Of a DNA stretch of 64,000 nucleotides, positions 35,393 to 44,874 are shown piece after piece; position 1 is the first letter of the stretch, and each line of letters starts with the position of its first letter. Source of the stretch: Tabrizicola caldifontis (lineage in GTDB: Bacteria > Pseudomonadota > Alphaproteobacteria > Rhodobacterales > Rhodobacteraceae); NCBI RefSeq assembly GCF_004762095.1, contig NZ_SIJH01000008.1, positions 1-64,000 on the forward strand, written 5' to 3'. The translations under genes were made by a program, and so were the position numbers. The notes under the pieces were generated by a model. It saw nothing but the letters and a program-made list of their open reading frames with translations, did not search any database and was not told the origin of the DNA.

Positions 35393-35876
35393 GGCCTGCC
35401 TCCCGCAGGATGAAGTCGGCCACCGCGCGGGTATCGTTCAGGTCCAGCACCGGGACCGGCAGCGAAAGCGCCGCATCGGTCGCCACGGCACGTACCAGCG
35501 GGTCGTCCGGCTGAATCAGCGGTTGCCCGGTTTCCGCGCGCCAGACTTCGACCTTCGGGTGGGCGTCACGCTTGTAGCCCTCGACCAGAACAAGATCGAC
35601 CGGTGCAAGGCGGGCCAGGATGGCGGGCAGTTCCGGCTCCGGCCCCCGGTGTTCCACCATCAGGGCGAACCGGTCTGCCGAGGCCAGCACCACCTCGCGC
35701 GCACCGGCCTGGCGGTGGCGGAAGGTGTCCTTGCCGGGCTGGTCCAGATCGACGGCATGGTGGACGTGCTTGACTGTCGAAACGCTGAAGCCCCGACCGG
35801 TAATCTCGGCCACCAGGCGTACCATCAGGCTGGTCTTGCCTGAATTCTTCCAGCCGATGACACCGTAGATCTTCAT
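35382..35876 (-). CDS. mobB: molybdopterin-guanine dinucleotide adapter MobB
   Basis: Encodes 164 aa. P-loop GWKNSGKTS (8-16), then STVKHVHHAVDLDQPGKDTFRHRQAGAREV and LVLVEGYKRDAHPKVEVWR are MobB hallmarks. It binds GTP and assists MobA in forming the bis-MGD cofactor. Start at 35876 overlaps the mobA stop (ATGA, 4 bases). Confidence 0.93.
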   Translation of the reverse strand: MKIYGVIGWKNSGKTSLMVRLVAEITGRGFSVSTVKHVHHAVDLDQPGKDTFRHRQAGAREVVLASADRFALMVEHRGPEPELPAILARLAPVDLVLVEGYKRDAHPKVEVWRAETGQPLIQPDDPLVRAVATDAALSLPVPVLDLNDTRAVADFILREAGLAV

Positions 35877-36463
35877 GCTGCACCCCGCAGCAGCGCCTCG
35901 GCGGCAGCAAGGTCTTCGCGGGTGTTCAGGTTCAGGAAGGCACGCGGGTCGTTGAAGCTGGCCCGGGCGGCGTGGTGGGCGTCGGTGAAGCGGGTCACCT
36001 TCGCCCCGCCCCCGGCAAGATGGTCGGCCAGCGCCGGTGCGATCCCGACCGGCCAAAGGGCGGTTGCCGGATGGTCGCCATCCGCCGTCTTTGCCAGCGC
36101 CAGTCCTTCGGGTGCGCCTTCCGCTGCCAACAGAAGCTGCGGCACAAGATCACCCGGCAGAAAGGGCGTATCGACGGGGGTCGACACCAGATGCGTGGCC
36201 CCCAGCTCGCGCGCCCGGTTCAGTGCAGCAAGGATGCCCGACAGCGGCCCCTTTGGCGCGGCATCGGGCACGACCTCGCAGCCGAAGGCGGCAAAGCGGG
36301 CAGGGTCGCCGTTGGCCGAGATCAGAACCCGTTCGACCTGCGGGGAAAGCCGGTCCAGGACATGGGCAATCAGCGGGCGGCCGGCCAGGCTTAGCAAGGC
36401 CTTGTCCACGCCCCCCATCCGGCGTCCCTCTCCGCCCGCAAGAATGACCCCGAAGATGCGCAA
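35873..36463 (-). CDS. mobA: molybdenum cofactor guanylyltransferase MobA
   Basis: Encodes 196 aa. Nucleotide-binding GVILAGGEGRRMGGVDKALL, GPLSGILAAL and STPVDTPFLP match MobA, which joins GMP to molybdopterin. It starts the mobA-mobB-DUF429-GNAT overlapping string on the minus strand, 103 bases after the engB stop. Confidence 0.93.
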   Translation of the reverse strand: MRIFGVILAGGEGRRMGGVDKALLSLAGRPLIAHVLDRLSPQVERVLISANGDPARFAAFGCEVVPDAAPKGPLSGILAALNRARELGATHLVSTPVDTPFLPGDLVPQLLLAAEGAPEGLALAKTADGDHPATALWPVGIAPALADHLAGGGAKVTRFTDAHHAARASFNDPRAFLNLNTREDLAAAEALLRGAA

Positions 36464-36566
36464 TCCGGTTCCTTCCGCAGCGACACAGCACCGTCGGACC
36501 CTAATGGATGACGCAGAACCTGCAAGCCCTGAGGCCTTTTGAGGGCCCGATGCCGCAGACCCCGGG

Positions 36567-37217
36567 CTATTCCAGCGTGGCTATGATGGCGCGAAGGGTC
36601 TCGATCCCCTCGCCCTTTTCGGAACTGGTGACGACGATCTGCGGATAGGCGGCGGGATGCTTCGCAAGCGCCCCCTTGACCTGTTCGATCACCGCTGCCC
36701 GTTCGGTGCGGTTGATCTTGTCCACCTTGGTCAGCACGATCTGAAAGGTCACTGCCGAGCGGTCGAGCAGCGTCAGGATTTCCTGATCGACCGCCTTCAC
36801 CCCGTGGCGGGCATCGATCAGAACGAAGGCCCGGCGCAGGGTAGGGCGGCCCGCGAGATACTGCTTCAGCAGCGCCTGCCATCTGGCAACAATGGCAACC
36901 GGTGCCTCGGCATAGCCATAGCCCGGCAGGTCGACCAGATAGCGCGCCTCTCCGAGCGCGAAATAGTTGATCTCTTGCGTCCGCCCCGGCGTGTTCGAAG
37001 CACGCGCAAGCGTCTTGCGGCCTGTCAGTGCATTGATCAGACTTGATTTTCCGACATTCGACCGGCCGGCGAAGCACACCTCGATCCGGTCTGCGGGGGG
37101 CAGAGCCGCCATGGAAGTGACGCCCTTCACGAAATCGACCGGGCCTGCAAACAGCAGTCGGCCCGTTTCGCGTGCCTCGTCCTCGGGTTCGGAGGCCAGG
37201 GTGAAGATCATGCTCAT
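36567..37217 (-). CDS. engB: ribosome biogenesis GTP-binding protein YihA/EngB
   Basis: Encodes 216 aa. G1 GRSNVGKSSLINALTGRK, G2 TPGRTQEI, G3 LVDLPGYGYAEAP and G4 LTKVDKINR are canonical EngB motifs. It is an essential GTPase for 50S subunit assembly. Start at 37217 follows GAGG and overlaps the MOSC gene by 4 bases (ATGA). Confidence 0.95.
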   Translation of the reverse strand: MSMIFTLASEPEDEARETGRLLFAGPVDFVKGVTSMAALPPADRIEVCFAGRSNVGKSSLINALTGRKTLARASNTPGRTQEINYFALGEARYLVDLPGYGYAEAPVAIVARWQALLKQYLAGRPTLRRAFVLIDARHGVKAVDQEILTLLDRSAVTFQIVLTKVDKINRTERAAVIEQVKGALAKHPAAYPQIVVTSSEKGEGIETLRAIIATLE

Positions 37218-37987
37218 GCATGCACCTCGTCGCCAAGCGCGATGCTGCCGCCCTTGATCACACGGGCAAACACGCCGAAATCGGTGTGGCCGTAATGCCG
37301 TTCCAGCGCAGCCATCGTATCGGCATCCTGCTGGCCGGTGTCGGGGTTTGCGCCGGTGGCGCGGCAGCGGCCGATCGGTTCCTCGACCCGCAGGCGCGCG
37401 GTGCCGATGCTGATTTCCCGGCCGATCAGGTCCAGTTCGGCCCAGGGCTTCCAGCCTTGCACCCAGATGTTGCCTCGCCAGCGGTGGATCGACAGATCGT
37501 GCCCCATGCGGGCCGACAGATCGGCCAGCGACGACAGGCTGTTGATCGACACCAGCGGCTGGTCCTGATCCGTCATCGCCTGGCCCGGCACCGCGATCAC
37601 CCGGGCCGGTTCGGGCCGGTTCGCGGGCCACAGCGGGCGCAGCCACTCGATCAGACGCGCGGCGTCGGACGGATTGTCGGGCTGGAAGCTTTCGATTGGC
37701 CGCCGGGGATGCGACAGTGTCACGCGCCGCGCCTGCGGGTCAGAGGTGCAGGCAATGGCCATCAGTTCGGACGAGCCCCAGCCGCGCAGGAATTGCAGCT
37801 TTTCGGCCCATCCGGGCGGATCGGTCAGGCGGGCTGCGGCATGGGCCACGGCCCAGACCCTGTCGAACGGAAAGGCCGCGCCGGGGCTCAGCACGGCGCG
37901 GTCCACATGCTCATACCCGCCGGACTTGATCGGGTGGCGGACCAGATGGGCAACCAGGCCCGTGTCGGTGCCGGCCCGACCGGTCAC
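37214..37987 (-). CDS. MOSC-domain protein
   Basis: Encodes 257 aa. The N-terminal LVAHLVRHPIKSGGYEHVDRAVL and C-terminal RWRGNIWVQGWKPWAELDLIGREISIGTARLRVEEPIGRCRATGANPDTG form a MOSC-type beta-barrel with a conserved cysteine in PIGRCRAT. MOSC proteins shuttle sulfur or handle molybdenum cofactor chemistry; the precise role is unknown. A GTG start at 37987 overlaps the yidC stop, so it is translationally coupled to yidC. Confidence 0.85.
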   Translation of the reverse strand: MTGRAGTDTGLVAHLVRHPIKSGGYEHVDRAVLSPGAAFPFDRVWAVAHAAARLTDPPGWAEKLQFLRGWGSSELMAIACTSDPQARRVTLSHPRRPIESFQPDNPSDAARLIEWLRPLWPANRPEPARVIAVPGQAMTDQDQPLVSINSLSSLADLSARMGHDLSIHRWRGNIWVQGWKPWAELDLIGREISIGTARLRVEEPIGRCRATGANPDTGQQDADTMAALERHYGHTDFGVFARVIKGGSIALGDEVHA

Positions 37988-39840
37988 TTCTTGCCCTTCT
38001 TCGGCCCCGGTGCCGCAGGGGACGCTGCTGACTTGGCGGCGACCCGCGCGGCCTTGTTCGCACGGATGTTGCCGAAGATGTCGGGCCGTTTGCCGTGGCT
38101 CCACATGATCATGTACTGCTGGATGAAGGTGATCGTGTTGTTGGTGATCCAGTAGATCACCAGACCAGAGGCGAAGCCCCCCAGCATGAACATGAACACC
38201 CAGGGCATCCAGGCGAAGATCCGCTGCTGCACCGGGTCGGTCGGGGCAGGGTTCAGCGTCTGCTGCAGCCACATGGTGATGCCCAGAAGGATCGGAAGCA
38301 CGCCGATGAAGATCAGGTGCAGCAGGCTTCCGGTCGGCGGCGCATCCCATGGCAGGATGCCAAACAGGTTGAACAGCGATGACGGGTCTGGCGCCGAGAG
38401 ATCCTTCAACCACCCGAAGAACGGCGCGTGGCGCAGTTCGATCGTGACAAAGATCACCTTGTACAGCGCAAAGAAGATCGGAATCTGGATCAGGATCGGA
38501 AGGCAGCCCGCCGCCGGATTCACCTTCTTGTCCTTGTAAAGCTGCATCATCTCGCGTTGCAGCTTCTGGCGATCTTCGCCCGCCCGTTCCTTGATCGCCT
38601 CCATTTCAGGCTGCAGTTCCTTCATCCGCGCCATCGAGACATAGGACTTGTAGGCCAGAGGCAGCACGATGACCTTCAGCACGAAGGTCAGCGCGATGAT
38701 GGCAAGGCCCATGTTGCCGATGGCCGCATTCAGCCAATGCAGCACGGCGAAGATCGGCTTGGTCAGGAAGTAGAACCAGCCCCAGTCGATCGAGTCGAGA
38801 AAGCCCGGGATGCCCGCGACATTCTGATAGTCGCGGATCGTCGCCCATTCCTTGGCGCCGGCAAACAGCTGAATCGTCGAGCTGGCTTCGGCCCCGGCGG
38901 CAAGGCTGACCGCGGCGGGCCGGACATCGGCCAGATATTCGTCGCGGTTCGGGTCGTATTTCAGAACCTGCTTGTGCGGTTTGCCCTGCTCGGGGATCAG
39001 GGTCGTCATCCAGTAGTGGTCGGTGAATCCCACCCAGCCATCGGTCGTGGCCTCGGTCACCTCGGCCGGAAGACCTTCGCGCGGATCGACGGCAAGCGCG
39101 GTGATGTCCTTGTAGTCGGTCTCGCTCAGCTCTCCATCGGCGCGCGCCACGGCCCCTTCGTGGACGACGAAGATGTTCTGCAGCTTGGGCAGCCCCTGAC
39201 GCACGATCAGACCATAGGGCTGCAGCACGACAGTGGCACCGGACGTGTTTTCCACCCGATCGCTGACGGTGAACATGTAATCTTCGTCCACCGAGATTTC
39301 CCTGTGGAAGATCAGACCCTTGGTGTTCTCCCAGCGCAGCTTCACCGGCTGGCCGGGCGAAAGGACGGTTCCGCTTTCCAGCTGCCAGTCTGTGTTCGCG
39401 CCGGGAACGTCGGCCGCTTCCAGACCGGTCCCGTGGACCCATCCGAAAAAGGAATAATAGGCCAGGTTTTCGCCCTGGGGCACCAGAAGACGCACGGTTT
39501 CTGCCCCGGGCTCCAGCGTCTCGCGGTAGTTCTTCAGCTTCAGGTCGTCGATCCGCCCGCCGCGCAGTGAAACCGATCCGGCAAGCTTCGGCGTGTCAAG
39601 CGGCACGCGAAGTGCCTCTGGAACGGGTTCCGAGGCCCCGGCCCCAGTGTCGGCGCCGGCGTCGGCGGTGGCAGAGGGGGCGTTGACCGCAGGCTCTGCG
39701 GTCGTGACGGCATCGCTGGCCGGCTGAGGGCTGACGGGTGGCTCGGGTGGTGGGAAGAGGACGAACCACACCAGCATCACGGCGGCGGAAAGCACCATCG
39801 CCAGGATCAGGTTCTTGTTGTTCTGCTCTTCCATCGGCAA
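37984..39840 (-). CDS. yidC: membrane protein insertase YidC
   Basis: Encodes 618 aa. An N-terminal membrane anchor (LILAMVLSAAVMLVWFVLF) is followed by a proline/alanine-rich linker, the periplasmic domain (about 75-355), and the conserved insertase core with five further helices (GNMGLAIIALTFVLKVIVLPLAYKS, NPAAGCLPILIQIPIFFALYKV, WMPWVFMFMLGGFASGLVIYWITNN). A basic tail KKGKK ends it. YidC inserts and folds inner-membrane proteins with or without Sec. The classical rpmH-rnpA genes are not upstream; an EAL gene is. Confidence 0.97.
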   Translation of the reverse strand: MPMEEQNNKNLILAMVLSAAVMLVWFVLFPPPEPPVSPQPASDAVTTAEPAVNAPSATADAGADTGAGASEPVPEALRVPLDTPKLAGSVSLRGGRIDDLKLKNYRETLEPGAETVRLLVPQGENLAYYSFFGWVHGTGLEAADVPGANTDWQLESGTVLSPGQPVKLRWENTKGLIFHREISVDEDYMFTVSDRVENTSGATVVLQPYGLIVRQGLPKLQNIFVVHEGAVARADGELSETDYKDITALAVDPREGLPAEVTEATTDGWVGFTDHYWMTTLIPEQGKPHKQVLKYDPNRDEYLADVRPAAVSLAAGAEASSTIQLFAGAKEWATIRDYQNVAGIPGFLDSIDWGWFYFLTKPIFAVLHWLNAAIGNMGLAIIALTFVLKVIVLPLAYKSYVSMARMKELQPEMEAIKERAGEDRQKLQREMMQLYKDKKVNPAAGCLPILIQIPIFFALYKVIFVTIELRHAPFFGWLKDLSAPDPSSLFNLFGILPWDAPPTGSLLHLIFIGVLPILLGITMWLQQTLNPAPTDPVQQRIFAWMPWVFMFMLGGFASGLVIYWITNNTITFIQQYMIMWSHGKRPDIFGNIRANKAARVAAKSAASPAAPGPKKGKK

Positions 39841-40004
39841 GTCACCCTGACGGTCGTTCTCGGTCAGCGGTGCTTCAACGACAGGGCCGGGGAAAGGTCA
39901 AGCGCTTTCACCCCGGCGCGGGCAGCGGACATGATCAATTCCTTGGGCATCGTGGATTGTGACAGCCTGCGTGGCAGTGTGCGGCGTGGCCGATCCGGGT
40001 GATG

Positions 40005-41477
40005 CTATCGCGTGCGCAGGCCGACCGGCAGGGCGTTGGCTAGCCTGTCCCGATGCGCCGACAGCCAGACTTCCAAATCCTCGGCCGGCATCGGGCGTGC
40101 GATCGCAAAGCCCTGGACATGGCCGCAGCCAAGTTGCGCCAGCATCGCATGTTCACCCCGGGTTTCCACGCCTTCTGCCACCGTGTCCAGCCCCAGCCGT
40201 TGGGCCAGTGACAGGATCGCGGTGACCAGGCCCTGCTGGTCGCGGTCCTGGTCAACCCCGCGGATGAAGCTGCGATCTATCTTCAGGCGGCGCAGGGCGA
40301 AATGCCGGATCGAGGTGATCGAGGCACTTCCCGTGCCGAAGTCGTCCATGTCCACGCCGCAGCCCATGCGCGCGATGCAGGCGATATTGCGGGTGATAAT
40401 GTCGTCGGCCCTGGCAGCCACCGACTCGAGTACCTCGATGGTGATCCGACCGGGGGCAAGGCCATGGCGGTCCAGCGTCCATGCAAGGCGCTGTGGCAGA
40501 AGGGGATCGCGCAGCTCGCGTTTCGAGAGGTTGACCGAGACCGAGGGGACGCCCAGTCCCGCCCGATCCCATGCTGCAAGGGCCGCCAGGGCCCGGTTCA
40601 ACATCGTCCTGCCCAGAAGTTCGACCAGCTCGGTGCCCTCGATCGCCGGCAGGAAGGCACCGGGGGCGAGGCAGCCGCGTTTCGGGTGGTTCCAACGGGC
40701 CAGTGCCTCCATGCCCGATACGGCGCCGCTGTCGGTGCTTGTCTGTGGCTGAAAATGGGGAAGGATCTGTCCGCTTTCGATGGCCTGCACGAATTCCGCA
40801 CGCAAGGCTTCGCGCTCGTCGCGGGCGCGGGCAAGGTCGGCGGTGAAGGCGCGGATCGCGCCCGGCCCCTTTTGAAGCGCCTCATCCGCCGCGATCTGGG
40901 CCGCGTCGAGGACGGCCCTGCCGCTGGCGGAGGCCGACTGGCCCAAGTGACAGAAGCCGATGCAGCAGCTCAGCTGCACGGGTTCGGTTCCCAGAAGCAG
41001 CGGCTGCTGCACAACCATCTGCAACCGGCCGGCAATGCGGATCATGCTGTCTTCGTCCAGACGATGCGATGGACCAAGGACCACGGCAAGGCTGCCATCT
41101 TCCAGCGGAAACAGCAGGTCACCCGACCGCAGGCTGCCGCGCAGCCGCGCGATGCAGGCAGCCAGAATGGCCGACTGACGGGTCCGGCCGATGCGATCGC
41201 ACAGGGGGGCCAGATCCTCGAACTGAAGGACAAAGCAGCCGGTCCTTCCGCCAGAGCGGATCGCCGTTTCCAGCCGGTCGATCACCCGATCCGACATGGC
41301 CCCGGCGTGACCGGCCTGCAGCAGGTGCCACGTTGCCGCAATGGTGAAAGGCAAAAGCAGACCAAGGGCCAAGATCGCACCCGGAACCCAGCCCAGATAC
41401 GCGCAGATCGCTGCCACCGAAACGGCAAGGCTGGCCCACCGCACACCCTGCGGCACAAGAGACCGCCCTCGCGCCAT
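40005..41477 (-). CDS. EAL-domain cyclic-di-GMP phosphodiesterase with degenerate GGDEF
   Basis: Encodes 490 aa. Two N-terminal membrane helices (about 12-52) lead to a degenerate diguanylate cyclase domain in which the GGDEF site reads LEDGS (125-129), so synthesis is not expected. The EAL domain is intact: GMEAL (E257), DMDDFGTG (D378-D379), LKIDRSFI (K399) and EGVET (E435). Hence a membrane-bound c-di-GMP phosphodiesterase or sensor. No sensory PAS domain is visible. Lies 164 bases upstream of yidC on the same strand. Confidence 0.9.
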   Translation of the reverse strand: MARGRSLVPQGVRWASLAVSVAAICAYLGWVPGAILALGLLLPFTIAATWHLLQAGHAGAMSDRVIDRLETAIRSGGRTGCFVLQFEDLAPLCDRIGRTRQSAILAACIARLRGSLRSGDLLFPLEDGSLAVVLGPSHRLDEDSMIRIAGRLQMVVQQPLLLGTEPVQLSCCIGFCHLGQSASASGRAVLDAAQIAADEALQKGPGAIRAFTADLARARDEREALRAEFVQAIESGQILPHFQPQTSTDSGAVSGMEALARWNHPKRGCLAPGAFLPAIEGTELVELLGRTMLNRALAALAAWDRAGLGVPSVSVNLSKRELRDPLLPQRLAWTLDRHGLAPGRITIEVLESVAARADDIITRNIACIARMGCGVDMDDFGTGSASITSIRHFALRRLKIDRSFIRGVDQDRDQQGLVTAILSLAQRLGLDTVAEGVETRGEHAMLAQLGCGHVQGFAIARPMPAEDLEVWLSAHRDRLANALPVGLRTR

Positions 41478-41553
41478 GCCTTCCCCCCGTCTGCCAGGGC
41501 CAGAGCCCCTTTCGTTGCAGGGTCAGGCTAGAATAATGTTCCTGTTCAGTTCC

Positions 41554-42423
41554 TTAACGTCCAACCGAAAGTTGTGTAGGATTTTCCCCATCTGCCACAG
41601 CGGCAGCGAGGCCGGCAAAATCGAACAGCGTCGGGTCTGCCAGGTGAGACGGGCGCACGTTCATCAGGGCGCGGAACATGATCTGACGTCGGCCGGGGGT
41701 GCGCGATTCCCATTCGTCCAGCAACTTCTTAATCTGGGCGCGCTGCAGGCCTTCCTGGCTGCCGCACAGGTCGCAGGGAATGATCGGATAGTTCATGGCG
41801 CGGGCAAAACTGGCGCAATCCGCTTCCGCCACGAAGGCAAGCGGCCGGGCGACATAAAGATCGCCGTCCTCGTTCAGCAGCCTCGGCGGCATGGCGGCAA
41901 GCCTTCCGCCATGGAAGAGGTTCATGAAGAAGGTTTCCAGGATGTCGTCGCGGTGGTGGCCGAGAACCACGGTGGAGCAGCCCTCTTCCCGCGCAATCCG
42001 GTACAGATTTCCGCGCCTCAGCCTTGAGCACAGGCTGCACATCGTGCCGCCCGGCCTGATCTTGGAGGTCACCACCGAATAGGTGTCCTGGTATTCGATC
42101 CGGTGCGCAACGCCCATCCGCGTCAGGAACTCGGGCAGCACGGTGGCCGGGAAACCGGGCTGGCCCTGGTCGAGGTTGCAGGCCAGAAGATCGACCGGCA
42201 GCAGACCGCGCCATTTCAGTTCGTGCAGGACCGCAAGCAGGGTGTAACTGTCCTTGCCGCCCGAAAGGCAGACCAGCCAGCGGTCGCCGGCCCTTGCCAT
42301 CCCGTAGGTTTCGATCGCCTCGCGGACCTGCTGGACCAGACGTTTGCGCAGCTTTCGGAACTCCAGCCCCTTCGGTGCGCCGTGGAAGAGCGGGTGGATG
42401 TCGTCGTCGCTGTCGTCAAGCAT
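41554..42423 (-). CDS. ttcA: tRNA 2-thiocytidine biosynthesis protein TtcA
   Basis: Encodes 289 aa. The PP-loop [13 protein letters not shown] (54-59) and two CxxC pairs, C129/C132 ([11 protein letters not shown]) and C217/C220 ([14 protein letters not shown]), bind ATP and an iron-sulfur cluster. It thiolates cytidine 32 of some tRNAs. Start at 42423 ([10 protein letters not shown]) is chosen as the conserved beginning. The 262-base gap upstream of it holds nothing I can identify. Confidence 0.93.
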   Translation of the reverse strand: MLDDSDDDIHPLFHGAPKGLEFRKLRKRLVQQVREAIETYGMARAGDRWLVCLSGGKDSYTLLAVLHELKWRGLLPVDLLACNLDQGQPGFPATVLPEFLTRMGVAHRIEYQDTYSVVTSKIRPGGTMCSLCSRLRRGNLYRIAREEGCSTVVLGHHRDDILETFFMNLFHGGRLAAMPPRLLNEDGDLYVARPLAFVAEADCASFARAMNYPIIPCDLCGSQEGLQRAQIKKLLDEWESRTPGRRQIMFRALMNVRPSHLADPTLFDFAGLAAAVADGENPTQLSVGR

Positions 42424-42685
42424 GGGCGGGACCTTTCGGGATGCGCCCTTATGCCAGAGCGGCGGGCAGAGGCAAAGACCCAGGGGGCGGATCGGGCGCG
42501 GGGGCTTGGAGGGGAACAGGCTGATGCAACATCGGGGCCGGGCCGGCGGGATGGCGCGTCGCGAGCCAGAAGGGGCCGGAACCGCTGGCCGGCACCCTTC
42601 ATTCCGGAACCTTTCCGACGCCTTTCTTGCGTCTTTGCGCAGGCACAGGCGGAACGCCTTCAACCGCCCAGGGCGAATCGGTCGG

Positions 42686-43417
42686 TCAGACGTGCTGTGC
42701 CCCGTTCACCGCGATCTCGGCCCCCGAGATGTAGCTGGACTGGTCGGAACACAGGAACCAGATCACGTCGGCCACTTCCCGCGGCTGGCCCAGTCGGCGC
42801 AGGGGCAGTGTCTCGACGATCTTCTCGGTGCCGGGCGACAGGATCGAGGTCTCCACCTCGCCCGGGGCAATGGCGTTCACCCGAACGCCGAGCGGGCCGA
42901 AGTCATGCGCCATTTCCCGCGTCAGGGCCGCAAGCGCGGCCTTCGAGGTCGCATAGGCCGCCCCGGCGAAGGGATGAACCCGGCTTCCGGCGATCGAGGT
43001 GACGTTGACGATGCTGCCCTGAGCGGCGGTCAGTTCATCCTTCAGGCCGCGCGCCAGGATGACCGGGGCAAAGAAGTTGACGTGGAAGACATGGCCCCAG
43101 GTGCGCAGATCGGTTGTCAACGTGTCAAGCCGCGCTCCGCCCGGGCCCTTCGGGCTGATGCCGGCATTGTTGACCAGAGCATGGACCTTGCCGCCGACCT
43201 TGGCCTTTATCGTCTCGATCGCGGCGATGGTCCGGTTCGGATCGGCAAGGTCGATCTCGATATGGTTCTCTTCACCCCCCGGCCAGGGGCAGCGCGGGTC
43301 GAAGGGCTGGCGCGAGCAGGTCAGAACGCGCCAGCCCTCGGCGCCGAAACGCTTGACCGTGGCGTGGCCGATCCCGCGGCTGGCCCCGGTAAGGACGAGC
43401 GTCTTCTGTTCGGTCAT
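42686..43417 (-). CDS. short-chain dehydrogenase/reductase
   Basis: Encodes 243 aa. The dinucleotide loop [10 protein letters not shown] (10-19), NNAG (83-86), and the S141-Y155-K159 catalytic set ([17 protein letters not shown]) are intact. It reduces or oxidises a small carbonyl compound with NAD(P)H; substrate unknown. Divergent from argB, so an intergenic promoter region is shared. Confidence 0.88.
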   Translation of the reverse strand: MTEQKTLVLTGASRGIGHATVKRFGAEGWRVLTCSRQPFDPRCPWPGGEENHIEIDLADPNRTIAAIETIKAKVGGKVHALVNNAGISPKGPGGARLDTLTTDLRTWGHVFHVNFFAPVILARGLKDELTAAQGSIVNVTSIAGSRVHPFAGAAYATSKAALAALTREMAHDFGPLGVRVNAIAPGEVETSILSPGTEKIVETLPLRRLGQPREVADVIWFLCSDQSSYISGAEIAVNGAQHV

Positions 43418-43468
43418 CGCGGTTCTCCTTTGCCGTCAAGCTACGCAGGGCTGCGCGGAAGGCAAGGC

Positions 43469-43497
43469 TTGGCAGGGGGGGCGAAAAGACTTATCCG
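43469..43497 (+). promoter_or_regulatory. candidate promoter for argB
   Basis: TTGGCA (43469-43474) and TATCCG (43492-43497) are 17 bases apart and stand 22 bases before the argB start, which has GGAGG at good spacing. Confidence 0.45.
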
Positions 43498-43519
43498 GTC
43501 CACGACGCGGAGGCCGCCC

Positions 43520-44419
43520 ATGAAACAGCAGACCCTGACCATGCAAGACGCGAAGAACACCGCCCGGATGCTTTCCGAAGCCTTGCCATACCTGCAACGC
43601 TTTTCCGGCGCGGTGGTGGTGGTGAAGTTCGGCGGCAACGCTATGGGCGATGATGCGGCGATGGCCGAATTCGCCCGCGACATCGTGCTGATGAAGCAGG
43701 TCGGCGTGCACCCCGTGGTCGTCCACGGCGGCGGGCCGATGATCAACGAGATGCTGACCAAGCTGGGGATCAAGTCCGAATTCGTCCGCGGCAAGCGGGT
43801 GACGGACAAGGCCACGGTCGAAGTGGTCGAGATGATCCTGTCGGGCCTTGTGAACAAGCGGATCGTGCAGGCGATAATGGATGCCGGCGGCCGCGCCGTG
43901 GGAATTTCCGGCAAGGACGACGACCTGATGGTCTGCGAGGCCGACGACCCCGAACTGGGCTATGTCGGCCGCCCGGTCGAGATGAACGTGCAGGTGCTGC
44001 GCGACCTTTATAATGCCGGGATCATTCCGGTGATCGCCCCGGTCGGCACGGGGATGAAGGACAACGAGACCTTCAACGTCAACGGTGACACGGCCGCGGG
44101 TGCGATTGCCGGGGCGCTGAAGGCCGACCGGCTATTGCTTCTGACTGATGTGCCGGGGGTGAAGAATGCCCAGGGCGAGGTGATGACCCAGATCACGCCC
44201 GAGGAGATTCGCCAGATGACGAAGGAGGGCGTGATCTCGGGCGGCATGATCCCGAAGACCGAGACCGCGCTGATGGCGCTGGAACAGGGCACGCGGGCGG
44301 TGACGATCCTTGACGGCCGCATTCCCCATGCCTGCCTGATCGAACTGTTCACCGACCATGGCGCAGGCAGCCAGATCCGGTCAACCGAGCCGCGCGTGAA
44401 GCCGCATCCTGGGCGCTGA
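43520..44419 (+). CDS. argB: acetylglutamate kinase
   Basis: Encodes 299 aa. [67 protein letters not shown] and a C-terminal [14 protein letters not shown] are ArgB signatures; it phosphorylates N-acetylglutamate in arginine synthesis. The N-terminal extension (about 20 residues before the kinase core) is the type seen in arginine-sensitive enzymes, so feedback inhibition is possible. It follows GGAGG. argB appears alone, not in an arg operon. Confidence 0.96.
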   Translation: MKQQTLTMQDAKNTARMLSEALPYLQRFSGAVVVVKFGGNAMGDDAAMAEFARDIVLMKQVGVHPVVVHGGGPMINEMLTKLGIKSEFVRGKRVTDKATVEVVEMILSGLVNKRIVQAIMDAGGRAVGISGKDDDLMVCEADDPELGYVGRPVEMNVQVLRDLYNAGIIPVIAPVGTGMKDNETFNVNGDTAAGAIAGALKADRLLLLTDVPGVKNAQGEVMTQITPEEIRQMTKEGVISGGMIPKTETALMALEQGTRAVTILDGRIPHACLIELFTDHGAGSQIRSTEPRVKPHPGR

Positions 44420-44450
44420 CAGCCCCGGCGGCGCCGCAGCGGGATACCGG

Positions 44451-44813
44451 TCAGCGCAGCCGGAAGGTTGCCGAATCGCCAGCCCCCTGATCGACGGTAA
44501 AGCGCAGCTGTTCGGCGCCGCGCGCCTCGACCAGCTGGCAGTTGTAGGAAATCTTCATGCCGCTCCAGTCCATCTCGCGGCAGAAGTAGCCGTCCTTCCA
44601 GTGCCAGGTGCCCGTGATGCCCCAGCCCAGGGCGCTGCCTTCGATCCGGCCGTCGGGCAGCACCCGCAGCGACAGGTTGTAAAGGCCGATCCTGAGCACG
44701 CGGTCCTTGACCAGCGACAGGAAATCGCCCTTGTCGCGGACGGGCTCGAAACCATTGGCCGCCGCGGGCAGGGGCGCGGCAAGAAGCAGGACAGACGCAA
44801 TCACACGCAGCAT
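44451..44813 (-). CDS. small secreted protein of unknown function
   Basis: Encodes 120 aa with a signal peptide (MLRVIASVLLLAAPLPAAANG). The mature part is beta-rich (FLSLVKDRVLRIGLYNLSLRVLPDGRIEGSALGWGITGTWHWKDGYFCREMDWSG) with two cysteines that could pair. I do not recognise a named family, although a WxWxDGYFCRxxxW pattern recalls small dihydrodipicolinate-reductase-neighbour proteins in related genomes. Likely periplasmic. Upstream is dapB on the same strand, 61 bases away. Confidence 0.65.
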   Translation of the reverse strand: MLRVIASVLLLAAPLPAAANGFEPVRDKGDFLSLVKDRVLRIGLYNLSLRVLPDGRIEGSALGWGITGTWHWKDGYFCREMDWSGMKISYNCQLVEARGAEQLRFTVDQGAGDSATFRLR

Positions 44814-44874
44814 CGCAGACCCCCCGGGTTCCGTCGACGATGATACGCGCAAGAAGCCGCGCCGGATGAATCGA

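Noticed and set aside
42344-43519. Long N-terminal extension in frame with argB
   Set aside because: The kinase starts at 43520 with GGAGG upstream; the extension covers the divergent SDR gene and has no similarity to ArgB.
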